The notes under the pieces are model-generated. The model did not search any database, was not told the DNA's origin, and saw only the letters and a program-made list of their open reading frames with translations. Shown here piece after piece: positions 1 through 10,144 of a stretch of DNA of 64,000 nucleotides. The number at the start of each line of letters is the position of its first letter. The stretch's first letter is position 1. Location: NCBI GenBank assembly GCA_026004095.1, contig BPIL01000015.1, positions 1 to 64,000 of the forward strand, read 5' to 3'. This DNA comes from Meiothermus sp. (GTDB lineage: Bacteria > Deinococcota > Deinococci > Deinococcales > Thermaceae). The translations under genes were made by a program, and so were the position numbers.

Positions 1-2
1 CT

Positions 3-160
3 GCACCGCTTCGGGCCGAGCACAGCGCGGCGCGGGTGCGTTTTTCGCTGCAGGGCGAGATAAGGCAGGGGGGGCGCGACGCCCGCGTGCCGGCCAGCCC
101 TCTGCGTTTCGAAGCGGCCCCCCGCAACCTGCCCCAGCGGCTCAGCGAGATTAGCCTGAA

Positions 161-164
<4 letters not shown>
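3..164 (+). CDS. C-terminal end of an unidentified protein (partial)
   Basis: The frame is open from the window edge to a TAG at 162-164 and encodes about 53 residues ending in [12 protein letters not shown] do not recognise the family; the start lies outside the window. It converges on lepA, and the two stop codons overlap within the palindrome CTAG at 161-164. No transcription terminator separates the two genes. The reading frame is short, so its coding status rests only on the absence of stops in GC-rich DNA and on the tight convergent arrangement. Confidence 0.35.
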
Positions 165-1961
<1,797 letters not shown>

Positions 1962-2014
1962 AGCCTATTCATTGTAGCCGATGCGGTGGGAAAGTCTGTA
2001 ATCACACCGGGTGC

Positions 2015-2476
2015 TTAGCGGAATGGGCAAGAAAAAGGCGGCGGGTCGGGGCTTGTGGGGCCCACCTCCAGCCTGTAGGTGCCGGGCTCCCCTGCCGGTT
2101 GCAGGAAAAGGCCGGCTCCCTCCGTCCCGCGAACCACCCGCAGGGTGTAGTGAGGCCCACCGAAGATGGGCAGGGAATTCGAGGCCTCGCATTGCAAGCG
2201 CCACTGTCGAATCTCGAGCTGGGTTCGAAGGTGGCGACCCAGATCTGCTGTGTCTGCCAGCGGGAGTGGGTAGTTGGGTTGTAAGCGAAAAACCACCCGT
2301 TCCCACCCGCCTTCCTCCGCTCTTTCCAAAATGGTGGCGTTCAGTGCAATCAGGCCATAGCGCGAGGACAGAACGGCCTCGGTGATGGGGTGCGGTGCGA
2401 CGGTTGATCCTGTGTAAACGAAGCTACAGCCTCCAAGGAACAGCGAACAGAGGAAAAGCACAGGGTTCAGTCTCAT
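2015..2476 (-). CDS. Putative lipoprotein of unknown function
   Basis: The 153-residue product begins MRLNPVLFLCSLFLGGCSF, a short basic start, a hydrophobic stretch and an LGGC lipobox, so it is probably a lipid-anchored envelope protein. The ORF track extends 66 codons further upstream, but the extension is not signal-like and lies in intergenic DNA; I therefore start at 2476. The mature part contains phrases such as GLIALNATILERAEEGGWERVVFRLQPNYPL that resemble a short beta-rich periplasmic domain, but I do not recognise a family. It stands alone between lepA and a divergently transcribed binding protein. A 264-nt gap upstream contains no other gene. Confidence 0.6.
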   Translation of the reverse strand: MRLNPVLFLCSLFLGGCSFVYTGSTVAPHPITEAVLSSRYGLIALNATILERAEEGGWERVVFRLQPNYPLPLADTADLGRHLRTQLEIRQWRLQCEASNSLPIFGGPHYTLRVVRGTEGAGLFLQPAGEPGTYRLEVGPTSPDPPPFSCPFR

Positions 2477-2740
2477 GGTTTTTTCTGCGCTCGAGTCCAT
2501 CAACCTGACGCTTGGGGTTGGCCTGAACTCTAGGGTTAATAGTACGACGGCTTGGGCTTTGGGTGCCAAGCAGATCACTTTTGGCAGGGACGACCTCGAG
2601 GGTGCTTGAGCTTGGGGCTGCTCGAGGTGATGTCTCTGGTAGACGACGGCCTGCGGTTCATACTTGCCCTGCATTGACGCCCTCTACTGGGTTCTGTAAA
2701 GTTGAGCAGAGCGCATAGATGGGTGCCTAAGGAGGTTTCC

Positions 2741-3580
2741 ATGAAAAAAATCGGGATTCTAGGACTGGTGGTTTTGGCCTCGCTGGGGATGGCCCAGACC
2801 AAAATTGGCAACTGCGAAGTAACCGGCCCCAAGGGCCAGTTTCCCATCCGCCCGGCGGTGGCCGGCCAGCTAACGGTGCAGACCAACCTGCCGGGGCCAG
2901 GCTTCTGGAACGGCGACAGCCCCGCTACCATCAAGGACGGCTTCGAGTACTGCCTGGCCGCCAACATTGCCCACCGCGCGGGGCTGGACAAGGTGGTGGT
3001 GCAGAACGTGGCCTGGGATGCCCTGATTGCCGGCCAGACCCGCAACTTCGACTTTGCCCTCTCGCAGATCACCATCACCGAGGCCCGCAAGCGGGTGGTG
3101 GACTTCTCGAGGCCCTACTTCTCCTCGGATATCGGCGTGCTGGTGCGGGCAGCCGACAAAGCCAAGTTCAACGCACCGGCCAGCCTCAAGACCGCCCGCC
3201 TGGGGGTGCAGCAGGCCACCACGGCGGCCAAGTTTCTGAGCGAGACCCTCAAGCACCCCCAGAACCTGACCCGGGTCTTCCCGGATGTGGCTGCGGGCTT
3301 CACGGCGCTGCGGGCCGGTCAGATTGATGCCTTCATCATCGACACCTCCATCGTGCTCTCGGAGGCGGCCAAGTCGGGGGGAGCCCTGGCGGTGGTGGGC
3401 CAGTTCAAGACCGGCGAGAACTACGGAGCGCTGTTTACCAAAGGCAACCCCAACCGGGCCCAGGTCGACAAAATTCTGGAAGCTCTGGAAAAAGACGGTA
3501 CCCTTAAGAAGCTTTCGCAGACCTACCTGGCCAAGGAATGGGGTATCGATCCCACCACGGTGCCGATCTGGCGCCCCTGA
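2741..3580 (+). CDS. Periplasmic amino-acid ABC transporter substrate-binding protein
   Basis: The 279-residue protein starts at an ATG preceded by a strong ribosome-binding site (TAAGGAGGTTTCC) and has a signal peptide, MKKIGILGLVVLASLGMAQ. The fold is that of the SBP family 3: VAWDALIAGQTRNFDFALSQ and ITEARKRVVDFSRPY match the ligand-binding region of amino-acid receptors, and FTKGNPNRAQVDKILEALEKDGTLKKLSQTYL is the typical C-terminal helix pair. It should bind an amino acid or related small molecule outside the membrane. No permease or ATPase gene lies next to it, so its transporter partners must be encoded elsewhere. A hairpin terminator follows. The ligand cannot be deduced. Confidence 0.85.
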   Translation: MKKIGILGLVVLASLGMAQTKIGNCEVTGPKGQFPIRPAVAGQLTVQTNLPGPGFWNGDSPATIKDGFEYCLAANIAHRAGLDKVVVQNVAWDALIAGQTRNFDFALSQITITEARKRVVDFSRPYFSSDIGVLVRAADKAKFNAPASLKTARLGVQQATTAAKFLSETLKHPQNLTRVFPDVAAGFTALRAGQIDAFIIDTSIVLSEAAKSGGALAVVGQFKTGENYGALFTKGNPNRAQVDKILEALEKDGTLKKLSQTYLAKEWGIDPTTVPIWRP

Positions 3581-3601
3581 TGGCCGAGACAGACCAATTG
3601 A

Positions 3602-3634
3602 AAAACGCTCGCTGGTGACGGCGGGCGTTTTGCT
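3602..3634 (+). terminator. Rho-independent terminator after the binding protein gene
   Basis: AAACGCTCGC and GGCGGGCGTTTT can pair with wobbles around a short TGGTGAC loop, and a short T run follows. It lies 20 nt after the stop codon of the substrate-binding protein gene. Confidence 0.6.
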
Positions 3635-3829
3635 TGATGGGTAGACATGGTTTGCTGTGTAGTGCTATCTTGAGGCGTCTGGGAGTTTTCTGAGGTGGCC
3701 CATGTTGTTTTGTCCACAGCCTGGCTAAGGGGGTTGCCCATGGCTAGCGGTGGTCGGATGATGTTTGGGTAGTTCAGCGCCTTGGTCCCGGGCCGGGTTA
3801 CGTTCCAGTTGCCCGTGATAAGGAGCAGT

Positions 3830-4057
3830 ATGCAAAAAGGTAAGGTCAAGTGGTTCAATGCAGAGAAGGGCTATGGCTTTATCCAGCGCGAAGAGGGGGA
3901 GCCGGACGTATTTGTGCACTATAGCGCCATTCAGTCTCGTGGCTTTCGTACCCTGAACGAAGGCGACGTAGTAACCTTCGACATTGAGCCCGGAAAGAAC
4001 GGTAAAGGCCCTCAGGCCGCCAACGTGAGTGTGGTCGAGCCGGCCAAGCGTTTTTGA
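3830..4057 (+). CDS. Cold-shock protein (CspA family)
   Basis: The 75-residue single OB-fold protein contains both nucleic-acid binding motifs, KGYGFI (RNP1) and VFVHY (RNP2), and begins [16 protein letters not shown] like other CspA-type RNA chaperones. These proteins bind single-stranded RNA or DNA and melt secondary structure. The ATG at 3830 follows AAGGAG at good spacing; the longer ORF in the track is not needed. About 200 nt of gene-free DNA lies upstream, which could hold a long 5' leader as in many csp genes. A GC-rich hairpin follows the stop. It forms a single-gene unit. Confidence 0.93.
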   Translation: MQKGKVKWFNAEKGYGFIQREEGEPDVFVHYSAIQSRGFRTLNEGDVVTFDIEPGKNGKGPQAANVSVVEPAKRF

Positions 4058-4071
4058 GAGTAACCGTCCTA

Positions 4072-4100
4072 AAGGGAGGGGCAACCAAAGCCCCTTCCTT
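4072..4100 (+). terminator. Hairpin downstream of the cold-shock gene
   Basis: AAGGGAGGGGC and GCCCCTTCCTT form an 11-bp stem with one mismatch around the loop AACCAAA; a weak pyrimidine tract (GCTTCTT) follows. Confidence 0.55.
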
Positions 4101-4171
4101 GCTTCTTATGGGCAGGGCTGGTTCTGATTGATTGGTGCAGGTGGTTTGCAACCGCGCGGCGCGCCATGTGG

Positions 4172-4210
4172 AAAAAAAGACCCAGCACAACACCACTTGT
4201 TGTACTGGGT
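4172..4210 (-). terminator. Terminator of the fatty-acid synthesis operon
   Basis: On the minus strand ACCCAGTACAAC and GTTGTGCTGGGT form a near-perfect stem, followed at once by CTTTTTTT. It lies 17 nt after the acpP stop codon and marks the end of the fab operon. Confidence 0.85.
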
Positions 4211-4226
4211 GCCAACCGAAACCGAC

Positions 4227-4460
4227 CTAGGCTTGCTTGCTCTGGATGAAGTTGATCGCATCCTGTACGGTGCGAATCTTTTCCGCGTCTTCGTCGGAGA
4301 TTTCCAGCCCGAACTTGTCCTCCAGGCCCATGATCAGCTCTACGGTATCGAGGCTGTCGGCGCCAAGGTCTTCGATAAAGCGGGCTTCGGGCACTACCTT
4401 GTCGGCATCCACGCCGAGTTTGTCCACGATCACTTCTCTTACATCGTCTAGGATTGCCAT
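4227..4460 (-). CDS. acpP: Acyl carrier protein
   Basis: The 77-residue acidic protein carries the phosphopantetheine attachment motif DSL, with Ser36 as the modified residue ([13 protein letters not shown]). It shuttles the growing acyl chain among the fatty-acid synthase enzymes in the cytoplasm and also supplies the acyl donors for LpxA/LpxD-type acyltransferases, for which genes occur at 37-41 kb. The start has a good Shine-Dalgarno (GGAGG). It is the last gene of the operon fabH-fabD-fabG-acpP, 93 nt after fabG, and is followed by a strong terminator. Confidence 0.97.
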   Translation of the reverse strand: MAILDDVREVIVDKLGVDADKVVPEARFIEDLGADSLDTVELIMGLEDKFGLEISDEDAEKIRTVQDAINFIQSKQA

Positions 4461-4553
4461 GTTTTAACCTCCATAGATTAGGGTTTATTCTACCGTGCGG
4501 GATTCTACCACATCAAAACCAGCCTCGGCTCTGAGTTACAGGGCTCGAGCATT

Positions 4554-5291
4554 CTAGTGCGGGGTCATGCCGCCATCCACACACAGGGTTTGTCCGTTGA
4601 TGTAGGCTGCATCATCCGATGCCAGAAAGGCCACGGCCTTGGCCACCTCCTCGGGCTTGCCCAGGCGACCGGCGGGGATTTGCTTGAGGTACTCGGCCAC
4701 AACCTGCTCGGGCAGTTTGGCGGTCATGTCCGACTCAATAAACCCCGGCGCCACGGCATTGACGGTGATGCCACGGGTGGCGTACTCCCTGGCCACCGAC
4801 TTGGTGAAGCCAATCAGGCCCGCTTTTGCCGCCACGTAGTTAGCCTGGCCGGGGTTGCCCAGGATGCCCACCACGCTGCTGATATTGACGACCCGGCCCC
4901 ATCTGGCGCGCATCATCAGCTTGATGGCCTCGCGGGTGGTGTGGAAGATGGCGCTCAGGTTGGTGGCGATGACCGTATCCCAGTCCTCGTCCTTCATACG
5001 AATCAAAAGGGTGTCGCGGGTGATGCCGGCGTTGTTGACCAGCACCTCGAGCCCCCCCAGGGCGGCGCTGGCCTCGGCTACGAGTTTTTGAGCCGCTTGC
5101 GCACTGCTCAGGTCGGCCCCCAGCACCACCACCTGGCTGGCCCCTAGGGCCCGGGCCTCGGCGGCGGTGGCCTCGGCGGCGGCCTGGTTGCCGGCATAGT
5201 GCACCGCCAGGGCATAGCCCCGCCGGGCCAGCTCCAGGGCAATGGCTTTTCCGATTCCACGCGACGAACCTGTTACCAGCGCTTTTCGCAT
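4554..5291 (-). CDS. fabG: 3-oxoacyl-[acyl-carrier-protein] reductase
   Basis: This 245-residue short-chain dehydrogenase reduces 3-oxoacyl-ACP with NADPH in each elongation round. It has the cofactor motif TGSSRGIG at residues 7-14, NNAG at 86-89 and the catalytic residues Ser139, Tyr152 and Lys156 (ISSVVG, NYVAAK). The QANY context and the end GQTLCVDGGM are typical of FabG. The ATG is preceded by AGGAGG. It lies 14 nt after fabD and before acpP, which supports the fatty-acid assignment over a generic SDR role. Confidence 0.96.
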   Translation of the reverse strand: MRKALVTGSSRGIGKAIALELARRGYALAVHYAGNQAAAEATAAEARALGASQVVVLGADLSSAQAAQKLVAEASAALGGLEVLVNNAGITRDTLLIRMKDEDWDTVIATNLSAIFHTTREAIKLMMRARWGRVVNISSVVGILGNPGQANYVAAKAGLIGFTKSVAREYATRGITVNAVAPGFIESDMTAKLPEQVVAEYLKQIPAGRLGKPEEVAKAVAFLASDDAAYINGQTLCVDGGMTPH

Positions 5292-5305
5292 ACTTCCTCC
5301 TGAGG

Positions 5306-6226
5306 CTAGCCTTGCCCCAACACGGCCAGGCTCTCGGCGATTTCTTGCGGATGGGTCAACGAACGGGCCTCCACCCCTTCCAGGGTACGCCCCACCAGGC
5401 CGGTGAGTACTTTACCGGAGCCGAACTCGAGGTACACCTTCACCCCTTGCGCCTTCAGGTGCTGCAGAGTCTCCACCCAGCGCACCGCATGGGTGATCTG
5501 TTCCAGCAACAGCTCCCGAATGACCGAGGGGCGGGTCTCGGGCTGGGCCCGCACGTTGGAGTACACCGGGAAGCGGGGGGTGGAGAGTTCCACCTGGGCC
5601 AGGTCGGCGGCCAGGCGCTCCCGAGCGGGCCGCATCAGCGAGGAGTGAAACGGAGCCGAGACCGGCAGCGGTACGACTCGAGCCCGGTGGCTTTTCAACA
5701 CTTCAGTGGCCTCTGCAACCCCCTTGGCTGTGCCGGAGATGACGGTTTGCTCGGGCGAGTTGTAGTTGGCGACCTCCACCCCGGCAATACCGGCGGTCAG
5801 CTCCTGGATGGTCTGGGCCGGAACCTTCAAAACGGCTGCCATGGCCCCCGCCCCCACCGGCACGGCTTCCTGCATGTACTCGCCGCGTTTGCGCACCAGG
5901 CGCAGGCCGTCCTCCAGGCTCAGGGTGCCGGCGGCCACATGGGCCGTCCACTCGCCCAGGCTGTGCCCCGCTGCGAAGCTGGGCAGCGCACCGCCCTTTT
6001 CCAGATAGGCCTGGAAGGCCGCATAGCCCACGGCCAAAAGGGCCGGCTGCTGGTTGGCGGTTAGTTTGAGTTCCTCCTCCGGGCCTTCCCACATCAGCTT
6101 GAGCAGACCGGGCAAAGCGGCCTCGGCCCGATCCAGGGCCTCGCGGGCCGCCCTCGAGCCCTCATAAAGCGCCTTGCCCATGCCAATTTCCTGCGACCCC
6201 TGTCCGGGGAATAAAGCTGCGATCAT
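5306..6226 (-). CDS. fabD: Malonyl-CoA:ACP transacylase
   Basis: The 306-residue enzyme loads malonyl groups from CoA onto ACP. It shows the N-terminal FPGQGSQ motif, the nucleophile elbow GHSLGEW with Ser89, and a downstream SAPFHSSLM segment holding the active-site histidine. The length is typical for FabD. A GAGGTGA ribosome-binding site precedes the ATG. The gene lies 25 nt after fabH and 14 nt before fabG on the same strand, so it is part of one transcript. Confidence 0.96.
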   Translation of the reverse strand: MIAALFPGQGSQEIGMGKALYEGSRAAREALDRAEAALPGLLKLMWEGPEEELKLTANQQPALLAVGYAAFQAYLEKGGALPSFAAGHSLGEWTAHVAAGTLSLEDGLRLVRKRGEYMQEAVPVGAGAMAAVLKVPAQTIQELTAGIAGVEVANYNSPEQTVISGTAKGVAEATEVLKSHRARVVPLPVSAPFHSSLMRPARERLAADLAQVELSTPRFPVYSNVRAQPETRPSVIRELLLEQITHAVRWVETLQHLKAQGVKVYLEFGSGKVLTGLVGRTLEGVEARSLTHPQEIAESLAVLGQG

Positions 6227-6251
6227 GGTTCACCTCATCAAGGCCACGGCC

Positions 6252-7229
6252 CTAGTCCGGCTGCCACCAGGTCATCACGCTGGCGGCCCAGGTGAGGCCG
6301 GCGCCAAAGGTCACAAAGAGGATGTGGTCGCCGTTGTGGATCTTACCTGCGTCCAGGGCCTCCTGCAGCGCAATGGGCATGGAGGCCGTGGAGGTGTTGC
6401 CGTAGCGGTCTACGTTGACCCAGACCTGCTCGGGGGGCAACCCCAGGCGCTCGCGGGCCGCCTCGATGATGCGGGCATTGGCCTGGTGGGGGATCAGGTA
6501 CTTGATGTCCTCGGGTTTCAGGCCGGCTTTTTCGATGGCCTCGAGGGTCGCGGTGTTCATTACCCGCACCGCAAACTTGAAGACCTCGCGCCCGTTCATA
6601 TAGGCGTACTGGCGCATGGGGCTGCCGTCGGGCAGCTTGTCGGCAATGCAACGCAGCATCAGCTCCTTGCCCCCCGAACCGTCGGCCCCCAGCACAAACG
6701 ACTTGAAGCCGTACCCGTCCGGCACCGGGCCGACGACCGCCGCCCCGGCCCCATCGCCAAACAGCACCGCCGTGGAGCGGTCGGTGTAGTCGAGGATTTT
6801 GGAGAGGGTCTCGGAGCCGATGGTGAGCACCTTGCGGGCCAGACCGCTTTTTACCATGGCATGGGCCTGGGCAATGGCATACCCCCAGCCCGGGCAGCCC
6901 GCCAGCAGGTCATAGGCGCCGGCGTTCAAACCAAAGCGATCCTGCACCAGGGCAGCCGTGGCCGGGAAAAGGGCGTCGGGGGTGTTGGTAGCCACGATGA
7001 CCAGATCCACCCCATCCAGCGCGCTACGCCCGTGGCGGCGTATGAGGTCTTCTACAGCTCGGAAAGCCAGGTGCGAAGTAAACTCCCCCTCGGCGGCCAG
7101 CCGACGCTCACGGATGCCCGTGCGGCTGACGATCCACTCGTCGGACGTATCCAGGATCTTCTCAAAATCGTGATTGGTCATCACCCGCTCGGGGGCGTAG
7201 GTGCCTAGGGCAAGGATACCAATGTTCAA
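6252..7229 (-). CDS. fabH: 3-oxoacyl-[acyl-carrier-protein] synthase III
   Basis: FabH condenses acetyl- or branched acyl-CoA with malonyl-ACP to start fatty-acid synthesis. The 325-residue protein has the catalytic triad of the family: Cys112 (LLAGCPGWGY), His in PHQANARII and Asn in YGNTSTAS. The start codon is TTG at 7229, placed just after AGGAGGCAAC. Thermaceae make mostly iso/anteiso branched fatty acids, so a branched primer preference is likely, but this is inference. It is the first fab gene of the operon, with rpmF 190 nt upstream. Confidence 0.95.
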   Translation of the reverse strand: MNIGILALGTYAPERVMTNHDFEKILDTSDEWIVSRTGIRERRLAAEGEFTSHLAFRAVEDLIRRHGRSALDGVDLVIVATNTPDALFPATAALVQDRFGLNAGAYDLLAGCPGWGYAIAQAHAMVKSGLARKVLTIGSETLSKILDYTDRSTAVLFGDGAGAAVVGPVPDGYGFKSFVLGADGSGGKELMLRCIADKLPDGSPMRQYAYMNGREVFKFAVRVMNTATLEAIEKAGLKPEDIKYLIPHQANARIIEAARERLGLPPEQVWVNVDRYGNTSTASMPIALQEALDAGKIHNGDHILFVTFGAGLTWAASVMTWWQPD

Positions 7230-7363
7230 CGTTGCCTCCTAAAGCTGCCCCAAAAGCATAGGGCACTTCAACAAAGATAACACCCCGATCCCCCCTTGTG
7301 CCGGAATGCAGTTTGAACCGAGTCTAGACGGCAGGCCCCCAGATGCGACCACGGTAGGGAATA

Positions 7364-7403
7364 AAAAAACAGCACCAGCCGGCGAATCTGTGCCAGTCTG
7401 GGG
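7364..7403 (-). terminator. Possible terminator between rpmF and fabH
   Basis: On the minus strand GGCACAG and CTGGTGC(TG) pair with one bulge and are followed by TTTTTTTAT. The stem is imperfect, so some read-through from rpmF into fabH is possible. Confidence 0.5.
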
Positions 7404-7418
7404 CCGTTTCAGCCAGAT

Positions 7419-7610
7419 TTAGGCTTTAACTTCCAGTACTTTTTTGCCGGCGTAGTAGCCGCAGCTATCGCAAACGGTGTGGGGCGGAATCAAAGCCCCG
7501 CAGTTGGCGCACTTGATGAGGGTGGGGGCCGTGAGGGTGGAGACTGCAGCCCGGCGGATATCCCGGCGGGACTTGGAGACTTTTTTCTTGGGTACTGGGT
7601 GCTTGGCCAT
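7419..7610 (-). CDS. rpmF: 50S ribosomal protein L32
   Basis: The 63-residue basic protein begins MAKHPVPKKKVSKSRRDIRR, the hallmark of L32, and keeps the zinc-ribbon cysteines in CANC and CDSC. It is a structural protein of the large ribosomal subunit. It lies upstream of fabH, which is the common bacterial rpmF-fab linkage, but plsX, often found between them, is absent here. GGAAGTGA precedes the start. Confidence 0.97.
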   Translation of the reverse strand: MAKHPVPKKKVSKSRRDIRRAAVSTLTAPTLIKCANCGALIPPHTVCDSCGYYAGKKVLEVKA

Positions 7611-7699
7611 CTTGGGTCACTTCCTTTGGCAATACCAACCCCTGGGTGGGGTTGCGCTCGGCAAACCGCTCTCCAATCTACAGGCTGAAGCTCAAAAGG

Positions 7700-8461
7700 T
7701 CAACCCAAAAGCTCCACTGGATCCCCCTGTTTTAGGCCAAGCTGCTCCTGGGCATTACCCAGATGGATGGCAACCTCTAAAAGCCCGGCGCTGCCCACGT
7801 AGGCCAGGGCGCTTCCTACCGGAACCTCGGCGTAATGGGAGGCTACCGGAATGTGGTGGTAGCGGATGCGCACCTTTTTGCCACGGATCTGGGCGGGGGT
7901 GGCCAGCAGGGTGGTGATGGCGTTGCCAAAGCGGTCGAATGTGAGTACCTGGCCGTGGCTGCCAAAGTTCAGGTGAATGGGCAGGCGCACCAGCTCCGCA
8001 ACCGGCAACTCCGGGCCAAAGCGGGCTGGCTCAACCCCCGAGGCCAGGTGGGCCGCAACCGGCCCAAACACGTCGCGCCCGTGGAAGGTGGCCGATTTGC
8101 GGGGCAGGTGGTAAGCGGGGTTCTCGAGCAGGTAGGCCCGGCGCGGGGGGTCTTGCAGGTAGGCCAGGGTGAGCAGGCCGTTGTCGGGGGCCACATAACA
8201 AAGGCGTTCGCCAATTACCAGGACGGCCCGGCGGGCGGAGCCCACCCCCGGATCGACCACCGCCAGCACTACCGATTGCCGGGGTAGATAAGGCACCGAC
8301 TCATACAGGATGTAGCTGGCCCGGTGAAGATCACCGGGTGGTAGGTTGTGGGCCAGGTCGTGAACAACCACCCCCGGCGCTGTTTGCCGCATCACCGCCT
8401 TGACCACCGCGGCGTAGGGGTCGGCCAGGCCAAAATCGGAGAGAAAGAATACTTCCTGCAT
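7700..8461 (-). CDS. SAM hydrolase / SAM-dependent halogenase-like protein (DUF62)
   Basis: The protein belongs to the family of S-adenosyl-L-methionine hydroxide adenosyltransferases, which cleave SAM to adenosine and methionine with water as nucleophile. The N-terminal LSDFGLADPYAAVVKAVM and the segment VVDPGVGS, followed by APDNGLLT, are characteristic. A start at 8461 (MQEVFFLSDFG) gives 253 residues, the usual size. The 16-residue upstream extension in the track does not fit the family. A TANNNT box (TAGACT) ends 8 nt before this ATG. It appears to be transcribed alone. Why cells destroy SAM is not settled for this family. Confidence 0.85.
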   Translation of the reverse strand: MQEVFFLSDFGLADPYAAVVKAVMRQTAPGVVVHDLAHNLPPGDLHRASYILYESVPYLPRQSVVLAVVDPGVGSARRAVLVIGERLCYVAPDNGLLTLAYLQDPPRRAYLLENPAYHLPRKSATFHGRDVFGPVAAHLASGVEPARFGPELPVAELVRLPIHLNFGSHGQVLTFDRFGNAITTLLATPAQIRGKKVRIRYHHIPVASHYAEVPVGSALAYVGSAGLLEVAIHLGNAQEQLGLKQGDPVELLG

Positions 8462-8543
8462 CCCCACGAAGTCTATACAAAAAGAATGCTCTGCGCAGCC
8501 ACTGCCCAAAGCTCGGGCAGGCGCATGGGGGTTGAGCGAGTTA

Positions 8544-10037
8544 TCAGATTAACAGCGTGCGTACCCAGGGTAGGTTGGCCACCAGGGTTAGGATTAATCC
8601 GGCCAGAACCCAGGCCGTGGCCCCAGCCAGCGCCCCCTTGGTACGCAGGTAAAGCCAGCCCAGAAAGAGGCTGGCTAGCAGGAAGAAAATGGTGGGCCCA
8701 GGGATCGCCAGGGCATACAGCGCCGGGATCATCAAGCCGCTTAGCTCCTTATAGCGCTCCTTAAAGATTGGATACCCCACCCCGCGAATCACCACCTCTA
8801 GAAAGGCCAGCCCGAAGAAGATGGGATACATGGTGCCCAGCCCGCTCAGGCCCAGGGGCCTGGCGATATAGGCGTACAAACCCAGTAGGGCCAGTAGAAC
8901 CAACCCTGCCCAGGTGCCTTCTATCCAGCTCGAGCGCGGCCCAAGGGCCTGAACCAGGCCCGGCTGCCCCACCATTCGGTAGGCGATGAGCAGCGCGAAA
9001 GCACCCATTAAGAAATAAAACACCGGGCGTACAACCTGGCCCTGGAAAGGGGTAAACAGGGCCAGTAAGTTTTGATAGAGCACCTGTCCGATGCCTATGC
9101 TGGACAGCCCGGCCAAGACGATAGCCAGCAGCAGCCATAGGTGAAGCGAGCCGGGCCCAAAGCGCCGCTCGTTGCCCATCTCCACGGTGCGCATCGGTTC
9201 GATACGGCTTTCACCGTAGAGCACCAGCGCCAGATAGACCAAAAATACGGCCAGCCACGGCCAGACCTTGCCGAGCAGGCTGCTGGGCAGGCTGACCCTC
9301 GAGGACAGTTGTCGCAAAACCAGGGCGCCTTTCTCGAACTCCCCCAGGCCGTAATAGACCATCGCCAGCAAACCCAGGGTCTGGATGTAGTCCTTTTCCA
9401 GGGGGCCCAGGCGGGGTAGGACTTCTTCAAGAGCCTCCGCTGCTGCACGGGAATTGCCAGAGAGCCACATTAAGCGGGCTTGCGCTAGCTGCTCTTTGGG
9501 GCTGTTCCCCAGCAAGCCCAGGGCTTCTTGGGGCCGTCCCAGACGCTCTGCAAGCCGAGCCGCTCCCAAGCGAGCCTCCGCCGAAGCGGTTATTCGAAGG
9601 TAAGTGGCGTAGGCTTCTTCGTAGCGGCCCAGGGCCTCGAGCACCTGCGCTCTCAGCAGCACTGCTTCGGTGCTGAGTCCCCTGGGCAGGCGCTCGAGCG
9701 CCTCGGATGGCCGCCCCTCCAACAGCAAAAAGCGCGCCTCCAGCAGGGCTACCTCGGGGTCTTGGGGGCCCAGTTGCTTCATTTGTTGAAGGAAGGGCTG
9801 GGCCGCAGCCAGGTTGTTTTCCTCGAGGTAGATGCGTCCCAGCAGTTTGATGCTGGGCATGTGATTGGGGTTGTCCACCAGCGCGAGCTGACAGGTCGCT
9901 TTGGCGCTGTCCCGCACCCCCTGGTCGTACAGGGCCTTGCACTGGGTGTAGTAGCCTTCTGCACCAAGCTGGGCCAAGGCCGTAAACGCAAATAGGGCGA
10001 TTCCCACGGCAAAAGGAACCGCTCGTAACGCTACCAT
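8544..10037 (-). CDS. Exported TPR protein with a C-terminal polytopic membrane domain
   Basis: The 497-residue product has a signal-like N terminus (AVPFAVGIALFAFTALAQ), then roughly residues 25-240 of tetratricopeptide repeats (ALYDQGVRDSAKATCQLAL, YEEAYATYLRITASAEARL, and others). About seven hydrophobic segments follow from residue 255 to the end. The segment LAFLEVVIRGVG resembles the ExxxR motif of CPBP-type intramembrane proteases, but the histidine motifs of active members are not seen, so catalysis is doubtful. The start at 10037 rather than 10076 is supported by TACACT exactly 6 nt upstream. The role is unknown; the protein could assemble envelope complexes through its repeats. Confidence 0.7.
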   Translation of the reverse strand: MVALRAVPFAVGIALFAFTALAQLGAEGYYTQCKALYDQGVRDSAKATCQLALVDNPNHMPSIKLLGRIYLEENNLAAAQPFLQQMKQLGPQDPEVALLEARFLLLEGRPSEALERLPRGLSTEAVLLRAQVLEALGRYEEAYATYLRITASAEARLGAARLAERLGRPQEALGLLGNSPKEQLAQARLMWLSGNSRAAAEALEEVLPRLGPLEKDYIQTLGLLAMVYYGLGEFEKGALVLRQLSSRVSLPSSLLGKVWPWLAVFLVYLALVLYGESRIEPMRTVEMGNERRFGPGSLHLWLLLAIVLAGLSSIGIGQVLYQNLLALFTPFQGQVVRPVFYFLMGAFALLIAYRMVGQPGLVQALGPRSSWIEGTWAGLVLLALLGLYAYIARPLGLSGLGTMYPIFFGLAFLEVVIRGVGYPIFKERYKELSGLMIPALYALAIPGPTIFFLLASLFLGWLYLRTKGALAGATAWVLAGLILTLVANLPWVRTLLI

Positions 10038-10043
10038 GGGGGT

Positions 10044-10049
10044 AGTGTA
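10044..10049 (-). promoter_or_regulatory. -10 box of a probably leaderless mRNA (TPR/membrane protein)
   Basis: TACACT on the minus strand ends 6 nt before the ATG at 10037. No clear -35 element is visible. Confidence 0.5.
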
Positions 10050-10144
10050 ACATGCACACCCAGGGTGGCCGCCCACAGATGCACATCCGGTACAATCCGT
10101 GCGACTTTGTGGTAGGTTGTGTGCCGTTGTAAAGGGAGGAAACT

